This document shows positions 8,081 through 16,594 of a stretch of 64,000 bases of DNA, piece after piece. The stretch spans positions 414,394-478,393 of the forward strand of contig NZ_JAGIZA010000002.1 of assembly GCF_017813365.1 (NCBI RefSeq), in the 5' to 3' direction. The first letter of the stretch is position 1. Each line of letters opens with the position of its first letter. The stretch comes from Roseomonas indoligenes (lineage in GTDB: Bacteria > Pseudomonadota > Alphaproteobacteria > Acetobacterales > Acetobacteraceae). A program made the position numbers and the translations under genes. The notes under the pieces were generated by a model, which saw only the letters and a program-made list of their open reading frames with translations, had not been told where the DNA came from and searched no databases.

Positions 8081-9454
8081 TCACGGCTTCTCCGCCCGGA
8101 TTTCCTCCCGCAGCGCTTCCAGCCGCTCCAGGTGCCGCGCCACCCGGGCTTCCGCGCCCCGCTCCGTCGGGCGGTAGAGGCGGGTGCGCTCCATGCCCTC
8201 GGGAAAGTAGTTGGCGCCGGAAAACCCCTCCTCCGTGTCGTGGTCGTAGGCGTAGTCGCGGCCGTAGCCGAGCGACTTCATCAGCTTCGTGGGCGCGTTG
8301 AGGATGTTCGGCGGGGGCATGAGGCTCCCCGTCTCCGTCGCCAGCACCTGGGCGGCCTTCCAGGCCGTGTAGGCGGCGTTGGACTTCGGCGCAGAAGCGA
8401 GGTGGAGGACGAGCTGGGCCAGCGCCAGCTCCCCTTCCGGGCTGCCCAGGCGCTCATAGGATTCCCAGGCCGCCAGGGCGAGGGTAAGGGAGGCGGGATC
8501 GGCCGCGCCGACATCCTCGGACGCGAAGCGGGCGAGGCGGCGGGCGATATAGCGGGGGTCCTCCCCGCCCTTGATCATGCGGGCGAACCAGTAGAGGGCG
8601 GCGTCCGGGTCCGATCCGCGCAGGGACTTATGAAGGGCGGAGATGAGGTTGTAGTGCTCCTCCCGGTCCTTGTCGTAGAGCGCGGCGCGCTTCGCCAGAA
8701 GGGATGAGAGGCCCGCCACGTCCAGCGGGCGCGTGCCCTCTGGCAGGGACTGGAGCTGCTCGGCCAGGTTCAGCAGGTAGCGGCCATCGCCGTCCGCCAT
8801 GGCGCGCAGCGTTGCGCGGGCGGGCACGTCCACCGGAAGAGGGTGGCCGGACTCTCCTTCCGCACGGGTCAGCAGAAGTTCCAGCGCGGCATCGTCCAGG
8901 CGCTTCAGGACCATCACCTGGCAGCGGGAGAGAAGGGCGCCGTTGAGGGCGAAGGAGGGGTTCTCCGTCGTGGCGCCGACAAGGACCACGGTCCCGTCCT
9001 CCACCACGGGCAGAAAGCCGTCCTGCTGGGCGCGGTTGAAGCGGTGGATCTCGTCCACGAAGAGGAGGGTGCCTTGCCCGTTCTGCCGGCGCATCCGCGA
9101 TTCGTCGAAGGCGCGCTTGAGGTCAGCCACGCCGGAGAAGACCGCCGAGAGGGCGGAGAAGCGCAGCCCCGCCTCCTCCGCCAGCAGCCGGGCGATGGTG
9201 GTCTTCCCGACCCCCGGCGGGCCCCAGAGGATCAGGGAGGCGAGTGCGCCCCGGTCCAGCATCCGGCGCAGTGCGCCCTGCGGGCCCAGCAGGTGATTCT
9301 GGCCCACGACCTCCGAAAGGGTGCGCGGTCGGAGGCGGTCGGCCAGCGGGCCCCGGGTGCGCGGCCCTCCGGCGGGCGCCTCCTGCGCGGAGATGGGCGG
9401 GGGCTCGGGGGCGCCGAAAAGATCCTGGTCGGCGGCGGGGCGGCGGGGCGGCAT
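8081..9454 (-). CDS. rarA: Replication-associated recombination protein A
   Basis: A 457-residue AAA+ ATPase of the RarA/MgsA/WRNIP1 family, which acts at stalled replication forks. Walker A is GPPGVGKTT (about 78-86), Walker B LLFVDEIHRF (about 130-139), and the sensor region reads LVGATTENPSFALN. Downstream is the family-specific C-terminal tetramerisation part (SLRGSDPDAALYWFARM, EDPRYIARRL). The N-terminus DLFG followed by acidic/hydrophobic residues could be an SSB- or clamp-binding tail, an inference only. The length is normal for the family. Confidence 0.93.
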   Translation of the reverse strand: MPPRRPAADQDLFGAPEPPPISAQEAPAGGPRTRGPLADRLRPRTLSEVVGQNHLLGPQGALRRMLDRGALASLILWGPPGVGKTTIARLLAEEAGLRFSALSAVFSGVADLKRAFDESRMRRQNGQGTLLFVDEIHRFNRAQQDGFLPVVEDGTVVLVGATTENPSFALNGALLSRCQVMVLKRLDDAALELLLTRAEGESGHPLPVDVPARATLRAMADGDGRYLLNLAEQLQSLPEGTRPLDVAGLSSLLAKRAALYDKDREEHYNLISALHKSLRGSDPDAALYWFARMIKGGEDPRYIARRLARFASEDVGAADPASLTLALAAWESYERLGSPEGELALAQLVLHLASAPKSNAAYTAWKAAQVLATETGSLMPPPNILNAPTKLMKSLGYGRDYAYDHDTEEGFSGANYFPEGMERTRLYRPTERGAEARVARHLERLEALREEIRAEKP

Positions 9455-9557
9455 GGGGGCAGGATAGGGCAGGGCGGCCCGCGCTTCGATGGGGAGGCGC
9501 TTCGCCGCTTCCGGTAACCCGGCTTATGAGGGGGTGAGCAGCACCCTTGGAGGCAGG

Positions 9558-9905
9558 ATGACGACGACGATCTGGCACAACCCGGCCTGCGGCACCTCCC
9601 GCACCGTGCTGGAGACGATCCGGGCGGCAGGGATCGATCCGGTTGTCGTGGAGTACAAGCGCGACCCACCGGGGCGGGAGGCCCTGGCCGCGGCCATCGA
9701 GGCCGCCGGGCTGATGCCACGCCAGGCAATGCGGACGAAGGAAGGGGCGGCACTGCTGGCCGATCCGGGGCTGGACGATGCGGCGCTGCTGGACGCGATG
9801 GCGGCGGATCCGGCGCTGATCGAGCGGCCCTTCGTTTTCACCCCCGCCGGGGTGCGCCTTTGCCGGCCGGCGGAGCGGGTGCGGGAGGTCCTGCCGGGCG
9901 AGTGA
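9558..9905 (+). CDS. Arsenate reductase (ArsC/Spx family)
   Basis: A 115-residue thioredoxin-fold protein. The ArsC active-site motif NPACGTSRTVLE carries the nucleophilic cysteine at about 11, followed by EYKRDPP and RPFVFTPAGVRLCRPAERV, which match the glutaredoxin-dependent arsenate reductase family. It should reduce arsenate to arsenite with glutathione and glutaredoxin. No arsB or arsR is nearby, so a role in general detoxification, or an orphan family member such as YffB, is also possible. GGAGGCAGG lies just upstream of the ATG at 9558. Confidence 0.83.
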   Translation: MTTTIWHNPACGTSRTVLETIRAAGIDPVVVEYKRDPPGREALAAAIEAAGLMPRQAMRTKEGAALLADPGLDDAALLDAMAADPALIERPFVFTPAGVRLCRPAERVREVLPGE

Positions 9906-9909
9906 GCGG

Positions 9910-10464
9910 ATGGCCCGCATCCACATCCTCGGCGCCTCCGGCTCGGGGACGACGACGCTCGGGGCGGCGCTGGCCGGGAGCCTCGGCGTGCCGCATTTCG
10001 ACACAGACGCCTTCTTCTGGGTTCCGACTGATCCGCCATTCACCACGCAGCGGCCGGTGGCGGAGCGTCTGGGAATGCTGAAGGGGCGGCTGTCCGCGTT
10101 GCCGGGATGGATCCTGTCCGGCTCGGCGACGGGATGGGGCGATCCGCTGGTGCCCCTCTATGACCTGATCGTCTTCCTCACCCTGGACCCGGCGCTGCGG
10201 ATGGAGCGGCTGCGCCGGCGGGAGGAGGCCCGCTACGCCGGCCGCATCGCCCAGGGGGGCGACATGGCGGAGGGAAGTGCCGCCTTCCTGGCCTGGGCCG
10301 CCGCCTACGACACGGCCGGTTCGGAGCAGCGGAGCCGTGTGGGGCAGGAGAGGTGGCTCGCCGCCCAGGCCGTGCCGGTGTTGCGGCTCGATTCGTCGGC
10401 CCCGGTCGCGGAACTGCTCTCCGCGGTCGTCGCCCGCCTCCCTGAGGAAGGCCGAACCGCCTAG
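9910..10464 (+). CDS. P-loop nucleotide kinase-like protein
   Basis: A 184-residue protein starting MARIHILGASGSGTTTLG, a Walker A loop (GASGSGTT) at about residues 8-15. HFDTDAFFW follows, and an adenylate-kinase-like lid rich in arginine sits at about residues 95-115 (MERLRRREEARY). This is the shape of small AAA_18/shikimate-kinase-like P-loop proteins often annotated as adenylate kinase-like. The phosphate acceptor is unknown. It starts four bases after the arsC-like gene and probably shares its transcript. It shares its CTAG stop with the convergent gene at 10461. Confidence 0.7.
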   Translation: MARIHILGASGSGTTTLGAALAGSLGVPHFDTDAFFWVPTDPPFTTQRPVAERLGMLKGRLSALPGWILSGSATGWGDPLVPLYDLIVFLTLDPALRMERLRRREEARYAGRIAQGGDMAEGSAAFLAWAAAYDTAGSEQRSRVGQERWLAAQAVPVLRLDSSAPVAELLSAVVARLPEEGRTA

Positions 10465-10874
10465 CGCCGCGGGCCGCCTAGCCGGGGCTCGGTGCGCCGG
10501 CCGGGGCCGCTCCGGTCCTCGGGCCAGGTGGGGGGCGGGGGAATCGGGGGCGTCATGCGCGGCGCCCGGTCGTCGCGGAAGCCCGGCTCCGGGCGCGGGG
10601 GCATCGCGGGCTCCTCGTAGATCTCCTCCGTACCGGCCGCGCGGCGGCGCAGGGCGATGGGCTCCGGCAGGCGCAGCGCGAGACTGCGGATCTCCTGCTG
10701 CACGTCGTCCAGCTGGGCCTCAATGGCGTCCAGGCGCGACTTCAGGCCGAAGACGCTGAAGGGCATCATGACGAAGGCGATGACGAAGAGCAGGCCCAGC
10801 AGAAGGATGACGAGGCCGCTCCACTCGGGAAGCCCCGGGATCGCCAGCCTGGCGACGAGTTCGGAATTCAGCAC
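10461..10874 (-). CDS. Single-span membrane protein with coiled coil and Pro-rich tail, unknown function
   Basis: A 137-residue protein. One hydrophobic helix (about residues 19-43, GLVILLLGLLFVIAFVMMPF) is followed by a short predicted coiled coil (LKSRLDAIEAQLDDVQQEIRSL, about 50-70) and a Pro/Arg-rich, probably disordered tail. The layout suggests an envelope-associated adaptor, but I know no family for it. It overlaps the convergent kinase-like gene by the shared stop tetranucleotide CTAG and lies downstream of moaA on the same strand. Confidence 0.6.
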   Translation of the reverse strand: MLNSELVARLAIPGLPEWSGLVILLLGLLFVIAFVMMPFSVFGLKSRLDAIEAQLDDVQQEIRSLALRLPEPIALRRRAAGTEEIYEEPAMPPRPEPGFRDDRAPRMTPPIPPPPTWPEDRSGPGRRTEPRLGGPRR

Positions 10875-10928
10875 GCGCCTACCTCAAGATCATGCGGGCC
10901 ACGCGGATCGCCCCCGGTCGGGCCCGCC

Positions 10929-11918
10929 TCAGCCGCCCGTCACGCTCATGTGGCGGCCGACGGAGGGAGCCTGCGCCCGCCCGATGACGAAATCATGGCC
11001 CTTCGGCTTCCGCGCAATGGCCGAGAGGATCGTATCCCGCAAGCCCGCATCGTCCACGCTGGGATCGCGCAGCGGGGCGCGCAGGTCGGCCGCGTCCTCC
11101 TGGCCCAGGCACATATAGAGGGTGCCGGTGCAGGTCAGGCGCACGCGGTTGCAGGATTCGCAAAAGTTGTGGGTCATCGGCGTGATGAAGCCGATGCGCC
11201 GGCCGGTTTCCTGCACCGTCTCGTAGCGGGCGGGGCCGCCGGTGGCATGGCTGCTCGGCAGCAGGGTCCAGTTGCGGGCAATCCGGCGGCGCACCTCCGA
11301 GAGGGGAAGGTACTGGTCCGTCCGGTCCTCGTTAATGTCGCCCAGGGGCATGGTCTCGATGAGCGTCAGGTCGAAGCCGTGCTCGCCGCACCAGGCGATC
11401 ATGCGGTCGTACTCGTGCTCGTTCACGCCTTTCAGCGCCACGGCATTGATCTTCACGGCCAGCCCGGCCGCCTTGGCGGCGAAGATGCCGTCCAGGGTCT
11501 GGTCCAGCTTCCCCCAGCGGGTGACGTTGGCGAAGGTGGTGGGGTCCAGCGTGTCCATCGAGACGTTGATGCGGCGGACGCCGGCCTTGAACAGGTCGTC
11601 GGCCATCTTCGGCAGCTGGGTGCCGTTGGTGGTGACCGTCAGCTCCTTCAGCCCGCCCTCACTGATCCGGCTGCCCAGGCTCTGGAAGAGCTGCATCACG
11701 CCCCGGCGCACCAGCGGCTCCCCGCCCGTGAGGCGGATCTTGTCCACGCCCAGATCGACGAAGGCGCCGCAGAGCCGGTCCAACTCCTCCAGCGTGAGGA
11801 GGTCCTTCTTCGGGAGGAAGGTCATGTCCTCCGCCATGCAATAGACGCAGCGGAGGTCGCAGCGATCCGTCACCGAGACGCGGAGGTAGGAGATCCGCCG
11901 GGCGAACGGATCAAGCAT
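10929..11918 (-). CDS. moaA: GTP 3',8-cyclase (molybdenum cofactor step 1)
   Basis: A 329-residue radical-SAM enzyme converting GTP to 3',8-cyclo-GTP, the first step of molybdenum cofactor synthesis. The N-terminal cluster motif is [10 protein letters not shown] (Cys20, 24, 27, CX3CX2C). The second cluster is in [13 protein letters not shown] (CX2C, then a third Cys 13 residues on). The protein ends in the conserved Gly-Gly tail (SVTGG) that reaches into the active site. The length is normal. No other moa/moe gene is in the window, so the pathway is dispersed. I saw no molybdenum cofactor riboswitch upstream. Confidence 0.96.
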   Translation of the reverse strand: MLDPFARRISYLRVSVTDRCDLRCVYCMAEDMTFLPKKDLLTLEELDRLCGAFVDLGVDKIRLTGGEPLVRRGVMQLFQSLGSRISEGGLKELTVTTNGTQLPKMADDLFKAGVRRINVSMDTLDPTTFANVTRWGKLDQTLDGIFAAKAAGLAVKINAVALKGVNEHEYDRMIAWCGEHGFDLTLIETMPLGDINEDRTDQYLPLSEVRRRIARNWTLLPSSHATGGPARYETVQETGRRIGFITPMTHNFCESCNRVRLTCTGTLYMCLGQEDAADLRAPLRDPSVDDAGLRDTILSAIARKPKGHDFVIGRAQAPSVGRHMSVTGG

Positions 11919-12013
11919 GGGCAGGGGTGCTCCTGGGAACTGATGGGGATGTGGGGGCCGGGGCCGGGACGGCGCAAGGGCGGGACTTGAACGGAAGGCG
12001 TGAAATCGCCGTC

Positions 12014-12190
12014 TCAGTCGTGATCCACTATATCCAGGGTTGTATGAAGCGTGTTGATCAGCAACTTGCCCGCGTGCTCAAAGTTGACGGTGACGCGATC
12101 GCCATCGACCGACTGCACCTGTCCCAACCCCCAGTCCGGACGGGTGGGATGACGAACGATTTGACCTGGCTCGAAAACGGAATCAGCCAT
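12014..12190 (-). CDS. DUF3553 small protein
   Basis: A 58-residue protein, short enough to be easily missed. It begins [15 protein letters not shown], continues [15 protein letters not shown] and [10 protein letters not shown], and ends LDIVDHD. The FEPGxxVRHP...DWGLGQVQS...VTVNFxxAGK pattern is the DUF3553 signature, a small SH3-like barrel common in alphaproteobacteria. The function is unknown; a related barrel occurs next to helicase domains in UvrD-type proteins. It sits between moaA (same strand) and chpT (divergent). Its GC content is visibly lower than that of its neighbours. The opposite strand also has an open frame here, but it has no family resemblance. Confidence 0.85.
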   Translation of the reverse strand: MADSVFEPGQIVRHPTRPDWGLGQVQSVDGDRVTVNFEHAGKLLINTLHTTLDIVDHD

Positions 12191-12309
12191 CGGCAGTCAT
12201 TCTCTTTTCGAAGCGAGGTAGCGTGGCGGCGCTTCCCCGTGCCGCGCGACTTTACTAGGGATCAATGAGGCGCGTGGCAAAAGCGGCCTTCCCGGGCAGG
12301 AACGTCTGA

Positions 12310-12918
12310 ATGGATTCCCTTTCGCTGGCGCAGGACCTCTGTGCGCGCATCTGCCACGATTTCGGCGGCCCGCTGGCGGCCCTCTCCGGCGCGCTGGACC
12401 TCGCAGAGGCGGCGCCGGAAGAGGCGCTCTCCGTCGCGCGGGAGGGGGCCGACACCATGGGGCGGCGTCTTCGCCTCTGGCGGGCGGCGGCCGGGGCGGG
12501 CACGGGCCCGCTGGGGCGCGACGGGCTGACCGAGCTGCTGGAGGGCGCGCTGCCCAACGGGCGGGTGACCGTGGAACTCTCCGGCCTGCCCGAAACGCCG
12601 CTGCCCGCACCGCTTTCCCAGGCCGTGCTGGCGGCCGCCATGCTGGGGAGCGAGGCGCTGCCGCGCGGCGGCACCGTGCACCTGGCCGGGCAGGAGGGCG
12701 GGGTGGCCGTGTGGCCGGAAGGGCGCAACGCCGCCTGGCCGCCGGGGCTGACAGCCGTGCTGGCGGGCGACGCGGTGCCGGGCCCGCGCGACGTGCTGGC
12801 GCCGCTGCTCCGGCAACTGGCATCGGCTGCGGGGATGGACCTCTCCCTGGCCATGGGCGGGGGCGGAACCATCGCGCCGTTGACGCTGCTGCCGATCGGG
12901 ACACCTGCGAGAGGCTGA
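12310..12918 (+). CDS. chpT: ChpT-like histidine phosphotransferase
   Basis: A 202-residue protein with the histidine phosphotransferase start DLCARICHDFGGPLAALSG, phosphoacceptor His16, on a dimerisation helix. A degenerate, ATPase-like C-terminal half follows, as in Caulobacter ChpT. ChpT passes phosphate from the CckA kinase to CtrA and CpdR in the cell-cycle phosphorelay. Here it is the first gene before cheA, and ctrA lies just past the end of the chemotaxis operon, so the relay partner is close by. No cckA is in the window. The C-terminal half is rich in Ala, Gly and Pro and less conserved. The symbol follows domain and context. Confidence 0.75.
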   Translation: MDSLSLAQDLCARICHDFGGPLAALSGALDLAEAAPEEALSVAREGADTMGRRLRLWRAAAGAGTGPLGRDGLTELLEGALPNGRVTVELSGLPETPLPAPLSQAVLAAAMLGSEALPRGGTVHLAGQEGGVAVWPEGRNAAWPPGLTAVLAGDAVPGPRDVLAPLLRQLASAAGMDLSLAMGGGGTIAPLTLLPIGTPARG

Positions 12919-12978
12919 GGCCCGCCGCACGTTTTCCAGGCGCGACTTTACCGAATCTTCGCCCGACGATCCGATCCT

Positions 12979-13005
12979 GATCCCCGCTGAAGCCTTGCGG
13001 GGATC
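12979..13005 (+). promoter_or_regulatory. Hairpin over the cheA ribosome binding site
   Basis: GATCCCCGC (12979-12987) and GCGGGGATC (12997-13005) form a perfect 9-bp inverted repeat with a 9-nt loop, ending two bases before the cheA ATG. The likely Shine-Dalgarno GCGGGG lies inside the right arm. If formed in mRNA, the stem would hide the ribosome site. This is inferred from base pairing alone. Confidence 0.45.
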
Positions 13006-13007
13006 CG

Positions 13008-15680
13008 ATGGACGACTTGATCGCCGACTTCCTGACCGAAACGGGCGAGGGGCTGGCAGGGCTGGACGCCGCCCTGCTGCGCCTGGAGCGGCACCCGAAC
13101 GATCCGCAGACGATCGGCGAGATCTTCCGCCTGATCCACACGATCAAGGGCACCTGCGGCTTCCTCGGCCTCTCGCGGCTGGAGAAGGTGGCCCATGCCG
13201 GGGAGAACGTGCTGGGGCGCTACCGGGACGGATCGCTGACCGTCACCTCGGGCGGTGTCTCGCTGATCCTGCGGGTGGTGGACCGCGTGCGGGAGATCAT
13301 GGCGGGGTTGGAGGCCACGGGCGCTGAGCCGGCGGGCGACGACTCCGCGATCATCGCCGAGCTGGACGCGGTGTTCACCGGAGAAGTGGCGCCGGAGGAT
13401 GCGGCGCCGGCCGCGCCCCAGCCTCAACCTGAGCAGAAGCCCCCCACGCGGCGGGCCAGGAAGACGGCGGTCCCCGAGGCTGCGGGAGAGACTGTTGCCC
13501 CCGGCATGCCGGGGCCGAGGCGGCGCCGCGCGCCCGCCCGCCCGCGCGCCGCGCCGGCGGTGCCGGATGAGATCGCGCCCGCGCCGGCCATCGCGACGGC
13601 GCCCGCCTTGCAATCTCCCGTGCCGGTAGCCGAGGCGGGGGCGGCGACCGAGGCGGTAGCGGTGGCGCAGACGCTGCGCGTGAACGTGGACGTGCTGGAG
13701 AGCCTGATGACCCTCGTCAGCGAGCTGGTGCTGACGCGGAACCAGCTGCTCCAGCTCTCGCGCGCCCGGAATGACGGCGCGCTGAGCGGCCCGCTGCAGC
13801 GCCTGTCCCACATCACCTCCGAGCTGCAGGAGGGCGTGATGAAAACGCGGATGCAGCCCATCGGAAATGCGTGGAAGGGGCTGCCGCGGCTGGTACGCGA
13901 CCTCTCGCGCGAGCTGGGCAAGCGGATCGATCTCGACATGCGCGGCGCGGAGACGGAACTGGACCGGCAGGTGCTGGAGATGATCCGCGACCCGCTGACG
14001 CACATGGTCCGCAATTCCGGCGACCACGGGCTGGAAAGCCCGGCGGAGCGGCGCGAGGCGGGCAAGCCCGAGGCCGGGCGCATCATCCTCGATGCCTATC
14101 ACGAGGGCGGGCACATCATCATCGAGGTGGGGGACGACGGGCGCGGCCTGGCGGTGGAGAAGATCCGCGCCAAGGTGCTGTCCCAGGGGCTGGCGACGGA
14201 GCAGGAACTCGCGGCGATGGGGGAGCGCGACATCCAGCGCTTCATCTTCCGCGCCGGCTTCTCTACCGCCGCCGCCGTCACCTCCGTCTCCGGCCGCGGC
14301 GTCGGGATGGATGTGGTGAAGACGAACATCGAGAAAATTGGTGGCACGATCGACCTGCGGTCGCGCGCGGGGAAGGGAACGACCTTCCTCATCAAGATAC
14401 CGCTGACGCTGGCCATCGTCTCCGCCCTCATCGTGGAGGCTGGAGGTGAGCGCTTCGCCATCCCGCAGATCGGCGTGGTGGAGCTGGTGCGGGCGGGCGA
14501 CGGCGTGACGCATATCAAGGACGCGCCGGTGCTGCGCCTGCGGGACCGCCTGCTTCCGCTCGTCTCCCTCTCGCGCCTGCTGCGGCTGGAGGAGAAGGGC
14601 GGGGCGCAGGATGGCGGCTTCGTCGTCGTCACCCAGGTCGGGCAGAACCTGTTCGGCATCATCGTGGACCGGGTCTTCGACACGGAGGAGATCGTGGTGA
14701 AGCCGGTGGCACCGATCCTGCGCCACGTGACGATGTTCAGCGGCAACACGATCCTCGGCGACGGCTCGGTGATCATGATCCTGGACCCGAACGGCATCGC
14801 CCGTGCGACGGGCGTGGGGGCGGAGGGCGTGCAGGAGGACCGGCGCGGGGCCGCGGTGGTCAGCGCCGCCTCCTCCGAGCGGATGTCGCTGCTGCTGTTC
14901 CGGGCAGGGACTGGCGGGCCGCGCGCGGTCCCGCTGGGGCTGGTGGCGCGGCTGGAGGACCTGCCGGCGGAGCGGATCGAGATGTCGCACGGTCAGCCCG
15001 TGGTGCAGTACCGCGGCGCGCTGATGCCGCTGATCCCCATGGCTGAAGGCTGGGTGGCCCCCGTTGCGGGAGGGCGGCAGGCGGTGCTGGTGTTCAACGA
15101 CGGCGGACGCGCCATGGGCCTGGCGGTGGACGAGATCCTCGACGTGGTTGAGGAAACGCTGAAGATCGAGAACGGGCAGGAGCGGCCGGGCTATCTCGGC
15201 ACCGCCGTGATCGCGGGCCGCGCGACAGAGGTGATCGACTGCGCCTGGTGGCTGCGCCAGGCGGGCGAGGACTGGTTTGGGCCGCAGCGCCCCGCCGATG
15301 CGCGCCGCCCGCGGCTGCTGGTGGTGGAGGACAGCGCCTTCTTCCGCAACATGCTCGTCCCCGCCCTCGGCGCCGCAGGGTTCGAGGTGGTGACGGCCGG
15401 GACGGGCACGCAGGCGCTGAGGCTTCGCGAGGCCGGGGAGCGCTTCGACGCCGTCGTCTCGGACATCGAGATGCCGGAGCTGGACGGGCTGGGCCTCGCA
15501 CGCGCCGCCCGCGACGGCGGGGTCTGGCAGGAGACGCCGCTCGTCGCGCTCACCTCCCTCACGGACGAGGCGGCGGTGCGCCGCAGCCGGGAGGCCGGCT
15601 TCGACCGGCACGTGCCGAAGTTCGACCGCGACGCGCTGCTGGACGCGCTGCGCGGCTGCATGGCGGGCACGCAGGGCTGA
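13008..15680 (+). CDS. cheA: Hybrid chemotaxis histidine kinase CheA with C-terminal receiver
   Basis: An 890-residue CheA. Hpt domain about 1-105 with RLIHTIKGTCGFLG (phospho-His44). An Ala/Pro/Arg-rich linker (about 125-215) sits where a P2 CheY-binding domain would be. Next is the dimerisation helix pair (VDVLESLMTLVSELVLTRNQ), then the ATPase with N box HMVRNSGDHGLE, G1 GDDGRGL, F box RAGFST and G2 SGRGVGMDVV. CheW-like domains follow (about 475-610, with a second weaker copy at about 620-745). A receiver ends the protein (LLVVEDSAFFRNML, acceptor in SDIEMPELDG). It phosphorylates CheY and CheB in response to receptors. The fused receiver may act as a phosphate sink. It leads the cheA-W-Y-B-R operon. 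Confidence 0.93.
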   Translation: MDDLIADFLTETGEGLAGLDAALLRLERHPNDPQTIGEIFRLIHTIKGTCGFLGLSRLEKVAHAGENVLGRYRDGSLTVTSGGVSLILRVVDRVREIMAGLEATGAEPAGDDSAIIAELDAVFTGEVAPEDAAPAAPQPQPEQKPPTRRARKTAVPEAAGETVAPGMPGPRRRRAPARPRAAPAVPDEIAPAPAIATAPALQSPVPVAEAGAATEAVAVAQTLRVNVDVLESLMTLVSELVLTRNQLLQLSRARNDGALSGPLQRLSHITSELQEGVMKTRMQPIGNAWKGLPRLVRDLSRELGKRIDLDMRGAETELDRQVLEMIRDPLTHMVRNSGDHGLESPAERREAGKPEAGRIILDAYHEGGHIIIEVGDDGRGLAVEKIRAKVLSQGLATEQELAAMGERDIQRFIFRAGFSTAAAVTSVSGRGVGMDVVKTNIEKIGGTIDLRSRAGKGTTFLIKIPLTLAIVSALIVEAGGERFAIPQIGVVELVRAGDGVTHIKDAPVLRLRDRLLPLVSLSRLLRLEEKGGAQDGGFVVVTQVGQNLFGIIVDRVFDTEEIVVKPVAPILRHVTMFSGNTILGDGSVIMILDPNGIARATGVGAEGVQEDRRGAAVVSAASSERMSLLLFRAGTGGPRAVPLGLVARLEDLPAERIEMSHGQPVVQYRGALMPLIPMAEGWVAPVAGGRQAVLVFNDGGRAMGLAVDEILDVVEETLKIENGQERPGYLGTAVIAGRATEVIDCAWWLRQAGEDWFGPQRPADARRPRLLVVEDSAFFRNMLVPALGAAGFEVVTAGTGTQALRLREAGERFDAVVSDIEMPELDGLGLARAARDGGVWQETPLVALTSLTDEAAVRRSREAGFDRHVPKFDRDALLDALRGCMAGTQG

Positions 15681-15695
15681 GACGGGAGACAGGAC

Positions 15696-16202
15696 ATGGA
15701 AGCTGCCATCGCAACAGGTACGGCGCCCGCGCGCCGGGCCGCCGTGCCCGCCCCGACGGATACGGCCGTTCTCACCCTCACCGTCGCGGGGCAGCTCTGC
15801 GGCGTGCCGGTGCTCGGGGTGCGCGACATCCTCGGGCCGCAGACGATCACGCCCATCCCGCTGGCGCCGCCCGAGGTGGCGGGCGGGCTGAACCTGCGCG
15901 GCCGCATCGTGACGGCCGTGGACCTGCGCCGCCGCCTGGGTCTGGCGCCGCGCGAGCCGGGCGCGCCTTTCCCGATGAGCGTGGTGGTGGAGGGGGGCGG
16001 TGAGCTCTACGCGCTGCTGGCGGATTCCGTGGGCGAGGTGCTGGCTCTGCCGGACGCCGGCCTGGCGCCGAACCCGCCGACGCTCGATCCGCTGTGGCGG
16101 GAGGTCTGCGCGGGCGTGCACCAGCACGCGGCCGCCGCGGAGCCCGGCGGCACGCGGCTCCTCATCATGCTGGACGTCGAGCGCGTCCTGGACATCGGCT
16201 GA
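15696..16202 (+). CDS. cheW: Chemotaxis coupling protein CheW
   Basis: A 168-residue CheW that links receptors to CheA at the cytoplasmic face of the membrane. Visible motifs are LTVAGQLCGVPVLGVRDILG, the typical PPEVAGGLNLRGRIVTAVDLR and LADSVGEVLAL. It has an Ala-rich N-terminal extension of about 25 residues compared with E. coli CheW. It starts 15 nt after cheA with an ACAGGA ribosome site, and cheY follows after 11 nt. Confidence 0.92.
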   Translation: MEAAIATGTAPARRAAVPAPTDTAVLTLTVAGQLCGVPVLGVRDILGPQTITPIPLAPPEVAGGLNLRGRIVTAVDLRRRLGLAPREPGAPFPMSVVVEGGGELYALLADSVGEVLALPDAGLAPNPPTLDPLWREVCAGVHQHAAAAEPGGTRLLIMLDVERVLDIG

Positions 16203-16213
16203 GGGGACGCGCC

Positions 16214-16594
16214 ATGCCGGAATGCCTTGTGGTGGATGACAGCCGGACGGTGCGCCGCGCCGCCCGGCGAATGCTGGAGGCGCGCGGCTTCGCCGTGCGC
16301 GAGGCCGAGGACGGCAGGCAGGCGCTGGAGGCCTGCCGCGCGGCGATGCCGACGCTGGTGCTGCTGGACTGGAACATGCCCGTCATGGACGGCATCACCT
16401 TCCTGCACCATGCGCGGGCGGAGTTCGGGCCGGACGAGCCGCAGATCATGCTCTGCACGACGGAGAGCGACGTCTCCCGCATCCTGGCTGCGCTGGAGGG
16501 CGGGGCGCAGGAGTACATCATGAAGCCCTTCGACGACGCGATTCTCGCGGGAAAGCTCGAGGTGCTGGGGCTGCTGCCCGACGAGGCCGCGTGA
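16214..16594 (+). CDS. cheY: Chemotaxis response regulator CheY
   Basis: A 126-residue stand-alone receiver domain: CLVVDDSRTVRRAARRML, phosphoacceptor Asp in LLDWNMPVMDG, the signalling Thr in MLCTTES and Lys in YIMKPFDD. Position and length fit CheY, the diffusible output that binds the flagellar switch. The frame is open upstream, but the ATG at 16214 is directly before the first receiver strand. The last four bases overlap the cheB start as GTGA, implying coupled translation. Confidence 0.92.
   Translation: MPECLVVDDSRTVRRAARRMLEARGFAVREAEDGRQALEACRAAMPTLVLLDWNMPVMDGITFLHHARAEFGPDEPQIMLCTTESDVSRILAALEGGAQEYIMKPFDDAILAGKLEVLGLLPDEAA

Noticed and set aside
11919-12013. Molybdenum cofactor riboswitch upstream of moaA
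   Set aside because: The leader is too short and shows no extended conserved stem-loop set, and the DUF3553 gene occupies the space just upstream.
11927-12268. Plus-strand 113-codon frame opposite the DUF3553 gene
   Set aside because: It has no family pattern, while the minus strand gives a full DUF3553 sequence. It also lacks a good ribosome site.
12948-16127. A 1059-codon open frame antisense to cheA and cheW
   Set aside because: It is Arg/His/Leu/Gln-rich without any domain, whereas the sense strand encodes all CheA and CheW motifs.
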